From Chryseobacterium indologenes (GTDB lineage Bacteria > Bacteroidota > Bacteroidia > Flavobacteriales > Weeksellaceae): 64,000 bases of DNA. The translations under genes were made by a program, and so were the position numbers. Positions 9,075 through 17,411 of the stretch are shown here, piece by piece; the stretch's first letter is position 1; each line of letters opens with the position of its first letter. The stretch covers positions 2,418,001 through 2,482,000 of the forward strand of contig NZ_CP018786.1 of NCBI RefSeq assembly GCF_002025665.1, given 5' to 3'. The notes beneath the pieces were generated by a model. The model did not search any database. It had not been told where the DNA came from and saw nothing but the letters and a program-made list of their open reading frames with translations.

Positions 9075-9119
9075 GCTTCGGAGGATTTTATCTGCGATAA
9101 AATCCTCCGAAGCTTTTTT
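9075..9119. terminator. Strong bidirectional terminator (18-bp stem)
   Basis: 9075-9092 pairs perfectly with 9096-9113 (GCTTCGG...GATAAAATCC family) around a TGC loop, followed by TTTTTT. It serves both the MFS gene and the convergent hxlR-type gene at 9118. Confidence 0.92.
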
Positions 9120-9501
9120 ATGATACTTCTTCTATATTTTCCTGTGCCTGCATCATTTCTCTGTGTTTTCCTCCCCATTCATCAAGCTGTTTCCAAATGG
9201 GGATCAGCTCTCTGGCAATATCCGTAAGTTCATAGTCTACTCTTGGCGGAACTTCAGCGTGGACAGTTCTTTTTACCAGGCTTTCTTTTTCAAGTTCTCT
9301 CAGCTGAAGGGTTAGCATTCTTTCCGTTATTCCTGAAATAGAGTTTCTAAGCTCACTGAAGCGTAATTTTCCGTCTTTTAACTTGTTTAAAATGATCAGC
9401 TTCCAACGCCCTCCGATTTTGCATACTGCATAGCTCAGATCACATCCCTGGATATACTTTTTATTGATATTATTCGTTGAGTTTTCTTTTATTTTGCCCA
9501 T
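9118..9501 (-). CDS. HxlR family transcriptional regulator
   Basis: 127 residues, a single winged helix-turn-helix. The family marks are a CDLSYAVCKIGGRWK start (about 20-35; the cysteines can act as redox or electrophile sensors in relatives such as YodB), FSELRNSI, ITERMLTLQLRELE and the wing VPPRVDYELT. HxlR proteins bind short palindromes as dimers; an 18-bp imperfect palindrome abuts its own start codon at 9503-9520. It is divergent from an alpha/beta hydrolase and MFS pair, which it probably controls. This is a common layout for reactive-compound detoxification. Confidence 0.9.
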   Translation of the reverse strand: MGKIKENSTNNINKKYIQGCDLSYAVCKIGGRWKLIILNKLKDGKLRFSELRNSISGITERMLTLQLRELEKESLVKRTVHAEVPPRVDYELTDIARELIPIWKQLDEWGGKHREMMQAQENIEEVS

Positions 9502-9502
9502 T

Positions 9503-9520
9503 ACTTACAAATTTGTTAGT
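9503..9520. promoter_or_regulatory. HxlR-type palindromic operator
   Basis: ACTTACAAATTTGTTAGT agrees with its reverse complement at 16 of 18 positions and lies immediately upstream of the hxlR-type start codon, in the 157-bp divergent region. This spacing suits negative autoregulation and control of the hydrolase operon. Confidence 0.55.
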
Positions 9521-9658
9521 ACCATACATTTAGCTGTATACAATGCAAATGTAAGGTTTGAGATTTAATTTTGTTCATCAAAACAGAAAATAACTGCAAT
9601 AGGAAAGACAATAGCGCTCATGTTTTCCGTAGCAGCAACAACTTAAATCAAAATAAAA

Positions 9659-10588
9659 ATGCAATTAACTCCTAAAATAACACAAATTTTAAATCATTTA
9701 GAAACCATACAACCCTTCAATCCACAGGATTCTTTAGACGGAGCACGCAAATTTCTTGAAACCATGTCTCTTCAGCTTAGCGGGAAGAAAGAATCAGTAG
9801 CTATGATTGAAGAACTGCATATTCCACAGGAAAATCATCAGATTCCTATCCGGATTTACCGTCCTAAAGGAAGAGATGTTCAACAATCGTCGGCTATTAT
9901 TTATATTCATGGAGGATGGTTTATTGCTGGTGGTTATGAAACACACGATGCTGTAGTCCGTAAACTGGCTAATAAAACAGGATCCGTTATTATTTTTATA
10001 GATTACCGCCTTGCTCCCGAATATCCTTTTCCAGCTGGTTTAAATGATTGTATTGGTGGTGTAAAATGGGTATTTGAAAATGCAGAATTTTTAGGAATCG
10101 ATCCTGATAAGGTTGGAATCATTGGTGACAGTGCCGGAGCAGCTTTATCAACGGCAGTTTCTACTCAGCTCGGAAAACAATTGAAATTTCAGGCCTTGAT
10201 TTACCCTGCTGTAGACAATCAATTGAACTCAAAGACCTGGGAAATCTATGAAAACGGTCCGGTTCTTAACAAACAAGGCGGTATAGAAGCTTGGGCTGGC
10301 TATCTTCCGGAAAAAGAAAATGAAAATCCGCTCGCGATTCCTGTTTTAATTAAAGATTTTAAAGAAACGCCACCTACCTTAATCATTCTGGCAGAGCATG
10401 ATCCTTTACTGGATGATGGAAAACAGCTTTCTGAAAATATGAAAAACGCAGGAGTTGAGCTTAAAGCAAGTCTTTACAAAGATATGGTTCACGGATTTAT
10501 GCACATGGGAGAACTATTGGAAGAAGTACAGGCTGCAGTGAATGAAATGGCTGATTTTGCCCATCAAAACTTAAAATCTGACGAATAA
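9659..10588 (+). CDS. Alpha/beta hydrolase, hormone-sensitive-lipase (family IV) type
   Basis: 309 residues. The oxyanion-hole motif HGGW is at about 84-87, the nucleophile elbow GDSAG at 157-161 (Ser159), the acid in AEHDPLLDD near 247, and the catalytic histidine in VHGFMHM near 277. This is the carboxylesterase/acetyl-esterase layout. No signal peptide, so cytosolic. It is 8 bp upstream of an MFS pump and divergent from an HxlR regulator, which suggests a detoxification unit: hydrolyse an ester, export the product. The physiological ester is not known. Confidence 0.88.
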   Translation: MQLTPKITQILNHLETIQPFNPQDSLDGARKFLETMSLQLSGKKESVAMIEELHIPQENHQIPIRIYRPKGRDVQQSSAIIYIHGGWFIAGGYETHDAVVRKLANKTGSVIIFIDYRLAPEYPFPAGLNDCIGGVKWVFENAEFLGIDPDKVGIIGDSAGAALSTAVSTQLGKQLKFQALIYPAVDNQLNSKTWEIYENGPVLNKQGGIEAWAGYLPEKENENPLAIPVLIKDFKETPPTLIILAEHDPLLDDGKQLSENMKNAGVELKASLYKDMVHGFMHMGELLEEVQAAVNEMADFAHQNLKSDE

Positions 10589-10596
10589 AAAGGACT

Positions 10597-11763
10597 ATGA
10601 AGAAATATGCATACATTGGATGTCTTGGATTTATAGCCGTTATTACAACAGAATTTGGTGTCATCGGAATTCTACCGCAAATTGCTGAGCATTATAAAAT
10701 CAGTATAGACAAAGCTGGGTATCTCCTGAGTGCTTTTGCTTTAATCATTGCTCTTACAGGACCTTTTATGACCTTGCTTACCTCAGGTTTTGACCGTAAG
10801 AAAATAATGCTCACTGCTATTTTTATGTTTCTGATTACAGGATTTGTATCTTCTTTTTCACCTCCTTTCTGGCTGCTGATGTTGGTGAGAATTTTGCCTG
10901 CATTCCTTCAGCCGGTATATATTGCGACCGCATTATCTGTGGCTGTTTCTCAGGCAGATGACCGTAAGAAGAATGAACTCATGGGGATTGTTTTTAATGG
11001 AGTAGCCGTTGCCATGGTTACTACAGTTCCTTTTGCAACATGGATTGCAGGTCTGTGGTCCTGGGAATATTCATTTATGATACAAACTATAGTCAGTTTG
11101 ATTGCTCTGGTTGTCATTTATTTCCTTCTTCCTCCAATGCCTGTAAAGGAGAAAAAATCTTATGGAAATCAGGTCAGAATATTGAAGCAGCCTCCATTTG
11201 TACTCAGTACACTGACTAATTTTTTCATGATTACGGCTTGGTTTTCTACTTACAGTTATTTCGCAGATTATCTGAACAAAGCCAAAGGAATGGATACTTC
11301 AATGGTAAGCTATATGCTCTTGTTATTTGGAATTATCGGAGTATTTGCCAATGGAGTAGCCGGAAAAATGCTCAATAAAAATGTGGCAGCTACAACAGCT
11401 ATTTTTCTTTCCGGAACTATTGTAGTACCTGTTCTTCTCTATTTTTCTGACGGAAATATATGGGCAACAATTGTAGTTATAGGAATCTGGGGATTTCTTT
11501 ATTCACCTAGCTTTTTGAATGCATCCACCTATATGATCTCTTCAGCACCAGACTCATTGGAGTTTGCCAACAGTCTTGCCACATCATTTGGAAATCTTGG
11601 GGTGACGCTGGGAACTACAATTGGAGGATGGGTTATCGTAACAAAAGGAGTAGAGTACATTCCTTGGATAGGTCTTGTTTTTGGACTTCTTGCCTTTGCA
11701 ATGATGATTCTAAAAGGGATAATGGAGAAGCGCAGTCAGGTACTCTCCACCTGTCAGAATTAA
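10597..11763 (+). CDS. MFS transporter (AraJ/PbuE-like DHA1 group)
   Basis: 388 residues with about twelve membrane helices. An early TTEFGVIGILP segment in TM1 and the FDRKK loop after TM2 are typical of the AraJ/PbuE/YdhP branch of DHA1 exporters. It starts 8 bp after the hydrolase stop and is almost surely co-transcribed. The HxlR neighbour suggests induction by a toxic or reactive substrate. No terminator was seen directly after it; the next promoter lies within 15 bp of its stop. Confidence 0.83.
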   Translation: MKKYAYIGCLGFIAVITTEFGVIGILPQIAEHYKISIDKAGYLLSAFALIIALTGPFMTLLTSGFDRKKIMLTAIFMFLITGFVSSFSPPFWLLMLVRILPAFLQPVYIATALSVAVSQADDRKKNELMGIVFNGVAVAMVTTVPFATWIAGLWSWEYSFMIQTIVSLIALVVIYFLLPPMPVKEKKSYGNQVRILKQPPFVLSTLTNFFMITAWFSTYSYFADYLNKAKGMDTSMVSYMLLLFGIIGVFANGVAGKMLNKNVAATTAIFLSGTIVVPVLLYFSDGNIWATIVVIGIWGFLYSPSFLNASTYMISSAPDSLEFANSLATSFGNLGVTLGTTIGGWVIVTKGVEYIPWIGLVFGLLAFAMMILKGIMEKRSQVLSTCQN

Positions 11764-11775
11764 ACTGTAATGATT

Positions 11776-11807
11776 TTTGTTACATTAAATAAAATAGACT
11801 ATCTTTG
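11776..11807 (+). promoter_or_regulatory. Bacteroidota-type promoter for the FrnE-like gene
   Basis: TTTG at 11776-11779 and TATCTTTG at 11800-11807 are separated by 20 bp, matching the TTTG-N19/23-TAnnTTTG consensus closely. Transcription would start near 11812 and give a leader of about 210 nt. Confidence 0.7.
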
Positions 11808-11842
11808 TACTATTAATTTGAAATTGATTTAAGCTTTTATTT

Positions 11843-11964
11843 TTAAACCATTAAGATTTAATATGAGTTTAAGAGTATTAAGATGAGCTTCGCTTTAAGC
11901 TTAAAAATCAGAATGATTCATCTTAACTATACTTTATCTCTTAAATCCTTCTTAATGGTTTTAA
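11843..11964 (+). ncRNA. Long structured leader (imperfect ~120-bp inverted repeat)
   Basis: Nested arms: 11845-11855 pairs with 11951-11961 (11 bp, AAACCATTAAG), 11869-11875 with 11938-11944 (TTAAGAG), 11878-11886 with 11918-11926 (TTAAGATGA), and GCTT/AAGC at 11887-11890/11897-11900 at the tip. The order and nesting are consistent with one long stem interrupted by internal loops. It lies between promoter and start codon and has no ORF. It may be a cis-regulatory RNA or a MITE-like insertion. Confidence 0.5.
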
Positions 11965-12022
11965 TAGATATTGAATATTTTTTGATAAGTTTAAACAGTT
12001 TCTTGATGTAAAATTAAATACA

Positions 12023-12724
12023 ATGAAAATAGAAATCTGGTCGGACGTGATGTGTCCGTTTTGTTATATCGGAAAAAATAATTTTGAACAGGCTTTGAAT
12101 AAGCTTCCTTTTAAAGATGAAGTAGAAGTGGAGTGGAAGAGTTTTCAGTTGGATCCTACTTTAGATCCGAAGGAAACGCAGGACACCATTCAGTATTTTA
12201 GAGAAAAAAAGGGGGTTGCAGAAGCTCAGGCTACACAAATGCTTGGTCAGGTAACGCAAATGGGTAAAGGAGCCGGAATTGATTTTAATTTTGGAAAAAC
12301 ATTGATCACCAATACCTTCAGTGCCCATAAATTGCTTCATTTAGCTAAGAAACATAATAAGTCTAATGAAATGGAAGAAGCATTATTTATCGCTCATTTT
12401 ATTGACGGTAAAAATGTGGGAGATACAGAAGTTCTGGTTGATCTTGCTGAAAGCTTAAACATTAATAAAGAAGAAGCAAGACAGGCAGTTACAACAGATC
12501 AATTGGATTATGAAGTCAACCAGGATATTCAGGAGGCAAGAAACAATGGTATTTCCGGAGTTCCTTTCTTCGTTTTGAATGGAAAATATGCCGTTTCCGG
12601 AGCGCAGCCTGCAGAAGTATTTGAAAATGCACTTCAGCAGACATATAAAGAAACGGTGAGCCCGTTTAAGGATCTTTCCGGTGAAAACGGAGCTTCCTGT
12701 AATGCGGATGGATGTAGTATCTAA
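12023..12724 (+). CDS. DsbA family oxidoreductase, FrnE-like
   Basis: 233 residues. The thioredoxin-fold active site CPFC is at residues 11-14, with an inserted helical domain and the cis-proline loop SGVPFF near 178-183. No signal peptide, so this is a cytoplasmic FrnE-type protein, not a periplasmic DsbA. A C-terminal CNADGC pair is seen in many FrnE relatives and could form a second redox couple. FrnE proteins are linked to oxidative-stress tolerance and disulfide or isomerase chemistry. The gene is monocistronic: own promoter, long structured leader, own terminator. Confidence 0.9.
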   Translation: MKIEIWSDVMCPFCYIGKNNFEQALNKLPFKDEVEVEWKSFQLDPTLDPKETQDTIQYFREKKGVAEAQATQMLGQVTQMGKGAGIDFNFGKTLITNTFSAHKLLHLAKKHNKSNEMEEALFIAHFIDGKNVGDTEVLVDLAESLNINKEEARQAVTTDQLDYEVNQDIQEARNNGISGVPFFVLNGKYAVSGAQPAEVFENALQQTYKETVSPFKDLSGENGASCNADGCSI

Positions 12725-12732
12725 GATATGAG

Positions 12733-12763
12733 AACCCCAAAATAAAACTATTTTGGGGTTTTT
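12733..12763 (+). terminator. Rho-independent terminator
   Basis: AACCCCAAAA at 12733-12742 pairs with TTTTGGGGTT at 12751-12760 around an 8-nt loop, followed by TTT. It sits 9 bp after the FrnE-like stop. Confidence 0.9.
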
Positions 12764-12780
12764 AATTAAATAGAGTCTCG

Positions 12781-12788
12781 TATCTTTG
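12781..12788 (+). promoter_or_regulatory. -7 element for the nucleosidase gene
   Basis: TATCTTTG matches TAnnTTTG and lies 39 bp before the ATG at 12827. A correctly spaced TTG -33 element is not evident. Confidence 0.5.
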
Positions 12789-12826
12789 TCATACAGCACC
12801 AATCGCTGTATAAATCTGATTTCTCA

Positions 12827-13408
12827 ATGATAAAAATTAACAACGAAAGTCATTATTCAATAGATGATACCCTTTTTGTTTTTGCATTAGATTCCGAAGC
12901 AGGAACCGTTTTTGATGATAAAAACAAATTAATTACCGGCATCGGAAAAGTAAATGCAGCGATCGAATTAACCAAAGAAATTCATACAAGAAAACCTAAA
13001 CTGATTGTAAATTTAGGTTCTGCGGGAAGTAAAGGATTTCACAAAGGAGAAGTAGTATGCTGTACAAAATTCATCCAGAGAGATATGGATGTAAGAGGAT
13101 TAGGATTTCAATTGTATGAAACACCGTTATCCGGAGTACCACCTGTATTGGAATACGGTCTTAAAATGGAAACCCTGAAAGAAGGCGTTTGCGGCAGTGG
13201 TGACAGTTTTGAAATGAACCACTCTGAAACCGTATATAATATCGTAGACATGGAAGCCTATCCGTTGGCATTAATTGCCCAAAAGGAAAACATTCCGTTT
13301 CTATGCCTGAAATATATCTCTGATGATGCCGGAAGCGATGCTGCAGACGACTGGAGTGTACAGGTTCACCTGGCTTCTGAAGCTTTTAAGAAAATTCTTT
13401 TTTCATAA
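12827..13408 (+). CDS. Nucleoside phosphorylase/nucleosidase family protein (MTAN-like)
   Basis: 193 residues, shorter than typical MTA/SAH nucleosidase (about 230). The PNP/UDP fold is supported by VNLGSAGS near 62-69, a GSGDSFE loop near 124-130, VDMEAYPLA near 139-147 (the ME pair contacts the ribose in relatives) and the SDDAGSDA segment near 165-172 holding the catalytic aspartate. It probably hydrolyses a purine nucleoside such as methylthioadenosine or S-adenosylhomocysteine; exact substrate is uncertain because the N-terminus is shortened. A GNAT acetyltransferase gene follows after 17 bp, likely in the same transcript. Confidence 0.78.
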   Translation: MIKINNESHYSIDDTLFVFALDSEAGTVFDDKNKLITGIGKVNAAIELTKEIHTRKPKLIVNLGSAGSKGFHKGEVVCCTKFIQRDMDVRGLGFQLYETPLSGVPPVLEYGLKMETLKEGVCGSGDSFEMNHSETVYNIVDMEAYPLALIAQKENIPFLCLKYISDDAGSDAADDWSVQVHLASEAFKKILFS

Positions 13409-13425
13409 CATTTATTCTTACTATC

Positions 13426-13947
13426 ATGAGTTCAATTATCATTAACAAAGCCTTGGCTGAAGACATAGAAATTGTACAAAGTTTGGGAATACAGACATTT
13501 TCTGAAACTTTTGCAGAAGATAATACAGAGGAAGCCATGAAAAAGTATCTGGAGGAAAGCTTCAATACTGAAAAAATAAAATCTGAACTTAATAATCCTG
13601 ATTCTCATTTCTATATTGCCTGGGAAGAAGACAATCCGGTAGGATATCTGAAGGTAAATACAGGAAATGCTCAGACAGAACTTCAGGATGATAGCAGCCT
13701 GGAAATTGAGAGAATCTACGTGAAGAAAAGCCATCATGGTAAAAAAGTAGGACAGCTACTGTATGATCAGGCTTTGGAAACGGCTCAACAACTCAAGAAA
13801 TCCTATCTATGGCTGGGAGTCTGGGAGGAAAATCTGAGAGCTTTACAATTTTACAGAAAAAACGGATTTGTCGAGTTTGACAAACATATTTTCAGATTGG
13901 GAGAAGAAGAACAAACGGATCTGATGATGAAAAAAATACTGGATTAA
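13426..13947 (+). CDS. GNAT N-acetyltransferase, PaiA-like
   Basis: 173 residues. The acetyl-CoA-binding motif A is in IERIYVKKSHHGKKVG near 94-109 (R/Q-x-x-G-x-G/A type loop), followed by the LWLGVWEENLRALQFYRKNGF region near 126-146 (written as a position guide), which is diagnostic for the PaiA/spermidine-acetyltransferase group. Likely acetylates a polyamine or other small amine in the cytoplasm. It follows the nucleosidase gene by 17 bp; methylthioadenosine nucleosidase is part of polyamine-linked metabolism, so the pairing makes sense, but that link is inference. Confidence 0.82.
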   Translation: MSSIIINKALAEDIEIVQSLGIQTFSETFAEDNTEEAMKKYLEESFNTEKIKSELNNPDSHFYIAWEEDNPVGYLKVNTGNAQTELQDDSSLEIERIYVKKSHHGKKVGQLLYDQALETAQQLKKSYLWLGVWEENLRALQFYRKNGFVEFDKHIFRLGEEEQTDLMMKKILD

Positions 13948-13954
13948 ACTTTTT

Positions 13955-13987
13955 TAACCACAGATGACGCAGATTTTCACAGATGAT
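13955..13987. repeat. Short flavobacterial intergenic repeat (CACAGATGACGCAGATTT type)
   Basis: The stretch holds AACCACAGATGACGCAG followed by TTTTCACAGATGAT, an internal near-repeat of CACAGATGA. Related CGCAGATT and AAATCTGC words recur near 38155-38215. Repeats of this wording are common between genes in Flavobacteriia. It has no coding content. Confidence 0.4.
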
Positions 13988-14091
13988 TATATTTTAAAAT
14001 TTGAGAAAAATCGGATTTTAATCTTTTATCAGAAATTTTGTGATTCAAAGACAGAAAGTAAGGCAATTGCATTTGAGTAAAATATTCCCAA

Positions 14092-14667
14092 ATGAACCAT
14101 TCAGAGTTTGTAAAACATATTAATCAGTATTATCCTTTATCCGAAGAAACGGTTAAAGATGTATTGGATATCTGTACGGAAGAATATTACCGCAAAAATG
14201 ATCTTCTCTTGGAATCCGGATCCATGGCGAGATATTATTATTTCATCAAATCCGGACTCATAGGATATTATACCATAGATGAACAGGGAAACAATATTTA
14301 TAAAATCTTTTTTGAAGAAAACAGCTTTGTTGCTTCTACGGCCGCCATTATTAAAAATGAACCCAGCGATTTCAATATCATTGCACTGGAAGACTGCTCA
14401 GTGATACAATATCCCGCAAAAGCGTATCGTGAATTATTGGAGAAACATCATGATCTTGCACTTTTTCACATGTATTACCTGGAAAAAAACTGGGTGGTAA
14501 ATAAAGAACCTTTAGAAGTTTCCCTGAAATACGAAACTGCAAAAAAGAGATATCTGCAATTGCTTGAAAATGCCTCCCTTTATAATCGACTCAAACAGCA
14601 TCATATCGCTTCTTATCTGGGAATTACCCCTACACAGCTAAGCCGGATAAAAAAAGAAATTGATTGA
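14092..14667 (+). CDS. Crp/Fnr family transcriptional regulator
   Basis: 191 residues. Cyclic-nucleotide-binding-type barrel in the first 115 residues (SGSMARYYYFIKSGLIGYY near 43-61) and a compact C-terminal HTH (HHIASYLGITPTQLSR near 170-185). It lacks the arginine/glutamate phosphate cassette of true cAMP receptors and any cysteine cluster, like most flavobacterial members whose ligands are unknown. Monocistronic, with its own terminator. Targets unknown; the downstream secreted esterase is the nearest candidate. Confidence 0.87.
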   Translation: MNHSEFVKHINQYYPLSEETVKDVLDICTEEYYRKNDLLLESGSMARYYYFIKSGLIGYYTIDEQGNNIYKIFFEENSFVASTAAIIKNEPSDFNIIALEDCSVIQYPAKAYRELLEKHHDLALFHMYYLEKNWVVNKEPLEVSLKYETAKKRYLQLLENASLYNRLKQHHIASYLGITPTQLSRIKKEID

Positions 14668-14698
14668 CATTTTTAATATAAGTAGAAAATAAATTAAT

Positions 14699-14736
14699 AA
14701 AAGCTTCAACATATGTTGAGGCTTTTGTTTTTTTTC
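14699..14736 (+). terminator. Rho-independent terminator
   Basis: AAAAGC-TTCAACATATGTTGA-GGCTTTT forms an almost perfect hairpin (one G-T pair) at 14699-14726, followed by a T-run. It ends the crp/fnr-type transcript. Confidence 0.9.
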
Positions 14737-14829
14737 AGTGGCAATTTTGCTGTATCAAAAAGATCATTGGTACATTATATGTTCTATAATTAGAAATCCG
14801 TGATTATCATTCATTAAACATTTTTCAAT

Positions 14830-15642
14830 ATGAAGAAGCTTATCAACATTGTATTTGTCCTGACTGCATGTATTCAGTTATCAGCACAAAAAATTATTCA
14901 TCAGGAAATTTTCAGTCCGAAAATGAATAAGAAAATCAAAACAGTAATCATCACTCCCAATCTTCAGCCTAATACAACCTATCCGTCTGTTTATATCCTT
15001 CATGGTTTCAGTGGAAATCCTGACAGAATCATTAAGCAGGACCTACCGGATCTGGTAAAAAAAGCACAGGAATTGAAAACAATCTATGTGCTTCCGGATG
15101 GGAATTACAGTTCATGGTATGTGGACAGCCCAATCGTTAAAGACTCACAATACCAAACCTTTATTGGAAAGGAATTGGTAGAATTTATTGATAAAAATTA
15201 TCCTGTGAAAACAGAGAAAAAATTCCGTGGAATTCTGGGATGGAGTATGGGTGGCTATGGGGCAACCAATATCGGAGTGACTTATAATAAGACATTTGGT
15301 ATCGTAGGGAGTTCTTGTGGAGCGTTGGATTTCAATTCTTTCGGAGAAGGCTATCAGAAATATATGGTGAATAAAGTTCTTGGGCCATTGGAATCAATTA
15401 ATCCCAATTTTCTTACCGATAGTAAAATAAAGCTGATGGCCGGAGCAGGACAGCAATATATCTTCGACTGTGGTACAGAAGACACCCAGATGATCAATAT
15501 GAACAGGAATTTTCATAAAAAACTGACAGAAATGAAAATCCAGCATCTCTATACCGAATCTTTAGGAGGACATGTTCCCGAATATTGGAGCAGATCATTA
15601 TCTGAGCAATTGTCTTTGTTTGACAGGTTCTTTAAACAGTAA
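14830..15642 (+). CDS. Secreted alpha/beta hydrolase (putative esterase family)
   Basis: 270 residues with a signal peptide (about 1-20, cleaved after QLSAQ). The fold is the esterase-D/FrsA-type putative esterase (PF00756-like): VYILHGFSG near 52-60, nucleophile elbow GWSMGG near 137-142 (Ser139), and the catalytic histidine in GGHVPEYW near 248. Because of the signal peptide it acts in the periplasm or outside. Relatives are S-formylglutathione hydrolases, feruloyl esterases and trehalose-ester transferases, so the substrate is open. It is monocistronic and converges on a serine hydrolase across a palindromic repeat. Confidence 0.82.
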   Translation: MKKLINIVFVLTACIQLSAQKIIHQEIFSPKMNKKIKTVIITPNLQPNTTYPSVYILHGFSGNPDRIIKQDLPDLVKKAQELKTIYVLPDGNYSSWYVDSPIVKDSQYQTFIGKELVEFIDKNYPVKTEKKFRGILGWSMGGYGATNIGVTYNKTFGIVGSSCGALDFNSFGEGYQKYMVNKVLGPLESINPNFLTDSKIKLMAGAGQQYIFDCGTEDTQMINMNRNFHKKLTEMKIQHLYTESLGGHVPEYWSRSLSEQLSLFDRFFKQ

Positions 15643-15658
15643 AATTATAAACTTTTAA

Positions 15659-15807
15659 GTTTTGGCTAAAGCCATGGAAATTTATATTTAATTATTAAAC
15701 GGGCTAAAGCCCGCTCCTATTGAATATAGATTCGTTTTTATATCAATAGAGGCGGGCTTTAGCCCGCTTTCTCTATTATTGATGATAATATTGGCTTTAG
15801 CCAAAAC
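15659..15807. repeat. Nested palindromic intergenic repeat (GGCTAAAGCC family)
   Basis: Outer arms GTTTTGGCTAAAGCCA (15659-15674) and its exact reverse complement (15792-15807) enclose inner arms CGGGCTAAAGCCCGC (15700-15714) and GCGGGCTTTAGCCCG (15752-15766), with TATTGA/TCAATA also mirrored. Each arm is itself nearly palindromic around GGCTAAAGCC. It fills the gap between two convergent genes and can act as a bidirectional terminator, but its wording and symmetry are those of a dispersed repeat. Confidence 0.8.
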
Positions 15808-15819
15808 CTATTATTCTTA

Positions 15820-17226
15820 TTACTTTTCTTTTGAAAATGTAAACTTAGGTGAACCTCCCTGCGTGAAATCCATTGTGTTTTTTGCCGGATCAAAGACCAT
15901 TCTTATATCTGCACTGTCAAACTTAAAAATATGATTTTCATAAGCTGTCAGTTCAAACGCTTGCTGCCCTTCCGCCTGTCCGTAAAGAGCTCCGTTCTGA
16001 ACAAATATTTTTATTTTCATCGGGAAATTGGGAGCAGCATATACTCCAGAATATACTTGAAGCTGATCTGCAGAAAGGCTGGCTTTTTTCAGATTTTCAG
16101 ATCCAAGTTTTTCATGATAAAGTATTTTCCGAATATCATCTGATGGAATTTTAGTGAGTGGAGTTCTGTTATTTTGAAGTAAAATAAAAGTTTTATCATT
16201 ATCCAGATGCCTTTCTATGAAGGTGGCATACCCTGCCCAGCCTCCGGAATGATTGGCTATTTTTCCATATTTGGAAGTCTTTTTAACAAACCATCCGAAT
16301 CCATAATTACTTGCTTTCCCATTGGCTGTAGTAACATCATTAAATATCAGTTTCTTATCATCTTCTTTCACTAGCTTGTTTGTATAAAGGGCTCTGTCCC
16401 ATTTAAGAAGATCTTCCAAAGTAGAATTTACCATCCCATCACCTACAATTCCGTCAAGATAATAGGTGTAATATTCTTTCCCATGACTGTCCAGCAGAAC
16501 TTTTTTTCCGGACTCATCAGTTTCATATCCTAAAGCATAATTGGAAACTGACTGTGGCTGATAGCGACTCCTGTATACCAATGTATGTTTCATATCCAGT
16601 GGTTTGAAAATATTCTGGCTTAAAAATTCTCCAAAAGATTTTTTGGAAACCCTTTCAATAATGCTCGCTAAAAAAGCATATCCCGTATTACTATATTCAA
16701 ACTGTTGATTAGGTTCGAATTCCAAAGTAGGTTTATACTTTGCAAATTCTTTAATGATATCATCGTTTACTGCAAATTTACTTTTGTTCCAGTTCTTTTC
16801 GAATAACTCCATATAATCAGGAAGTCCACTGGTGTGATTTAAAAGATTTCTCACTGTAATTTTATCATAAAAGGAGAGTTCAGGAAGGTATTTGGATATT
16901 TTGTCATCATAGTTCAGCTTTCCTGCTTTCTGTAAAAGAACAATTCCCATTGCTGTAAACTGTTTGGATACAGATGCTAATTCAAAAGTGCTCTGTACAT
17001 CAAGTTTACGTTTATTTCCTTCATCTGCCAGTCCATAGCTTTTCTCAAAAATAGGTTTACCTTTTTCAGCAACCAGGACATTTCCGTTGAATTTATTCTG
17101 GCTATGAAGAGCTGTAAAGAGACTATCCAGTGTTTTCGCTTCATTCTGGGCATAAGTTCCCATGGCAAATAAAACCAGCGGAAGACTGATTATTTTTTTT
17201 GTAAATAATGTTGTTGATTGTATCAT
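15820..17226 (-). CDS. Serine hydrolase, class C beta-lactamase/DD-peptidase fold
   Basis: 468 residues with a signal peptide (about 1-26, ending GTYAQ). Catalytic SVSK is at 85-88, the YSN motif at 178-180, and HSGGW near 327 takes the place of KTG. This is the beta-lactamase (class C)/esterase/D-aminopeptidase superfamily, not a proven AmpC. The C-terminal 100 residues form a small beta domain as in many Bacteroidota members. Probably periplasmic and acts on peptides or esters. Monocistronic; leader of 260 bp upstream shared with the terminator of the dioxygenase gene. Confidence 0.88.
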   Translation of the reverse strand: MIQSTTLFTKKIISLPLVLFAMGTYAQNEAKTLDSLFTALHSQNKFNGNVLVAEKGKPIFEKSYGLADEGNKRKLDVQSTFELASVSKQFTAMGIVLLQKAGKLNYDDKISKYLPELSFYDKITVRNLLNHTSGLPDYMELFEKNWNKSKFAVNDDIIKEFAKYKPTLEFEPNQQFEYSNTGYAFLASIIERVSKKSFGEFLSQNIFKPLDMKHTLVYRSRYQPQSVSNYALGYETDESGKKVLLDSHGKEYYTYYLDGIVGDGMVNSTLEDLLKWDRALYTNKLVKEDDKKLIFNDVTTANGKASNYGFGWFVKKTSKYGKIANHSGGWAGYATFIERHLDNDKTFILLQNNRTPLTKIPSDDIRKILYHEKLGSENLKKASLSADQLQVYSGVYAAPNFPMKIKIFVQNGALYGQAEGQQAFELTAYENHIFKFDSADIRMVFDPAKNTMDFTQGGSPKFTFSKEK

Positions 17227-17411
17227 GATGAATAGTTTTTAAAGAAAATATTTATTTGTTAATTTCCATTAATATCTGTCGTACAGTAACAGCATATGTT
17301 TCATGAAAAAGAATAATTTATTCATTTTTATTAAAATCTATTTAAGTTATTAGCCAGATAAAAGAAATTTAAAATGATTTTTAAATTTAAATAGGAAAAT
17401 ATAGGTCTAAT

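Noticed and set aside
12455..12802. 115-codon minus-strand ORF over the FrnE-like gene and its terminator
   Set aside because: Cysteine- and phenylalanine-rich shadow frame that crosses a clear terminator; no motif.
15659..15807. CRISPR-like array
   Set aside because: The repeats are inverted and nested, with no constant direct repeat or spacer length. No array of the CRISPR type was found anywhere in the window.
15820..17226. AmpC beta-lactamase resistance gene
   Set aside because: The SxxK and YxN motifs are present but KTG is replaced by HSG and a C-terminal extra domain exists. This fits the wider serine-hydrolase family, so a resistance role is not claimed.
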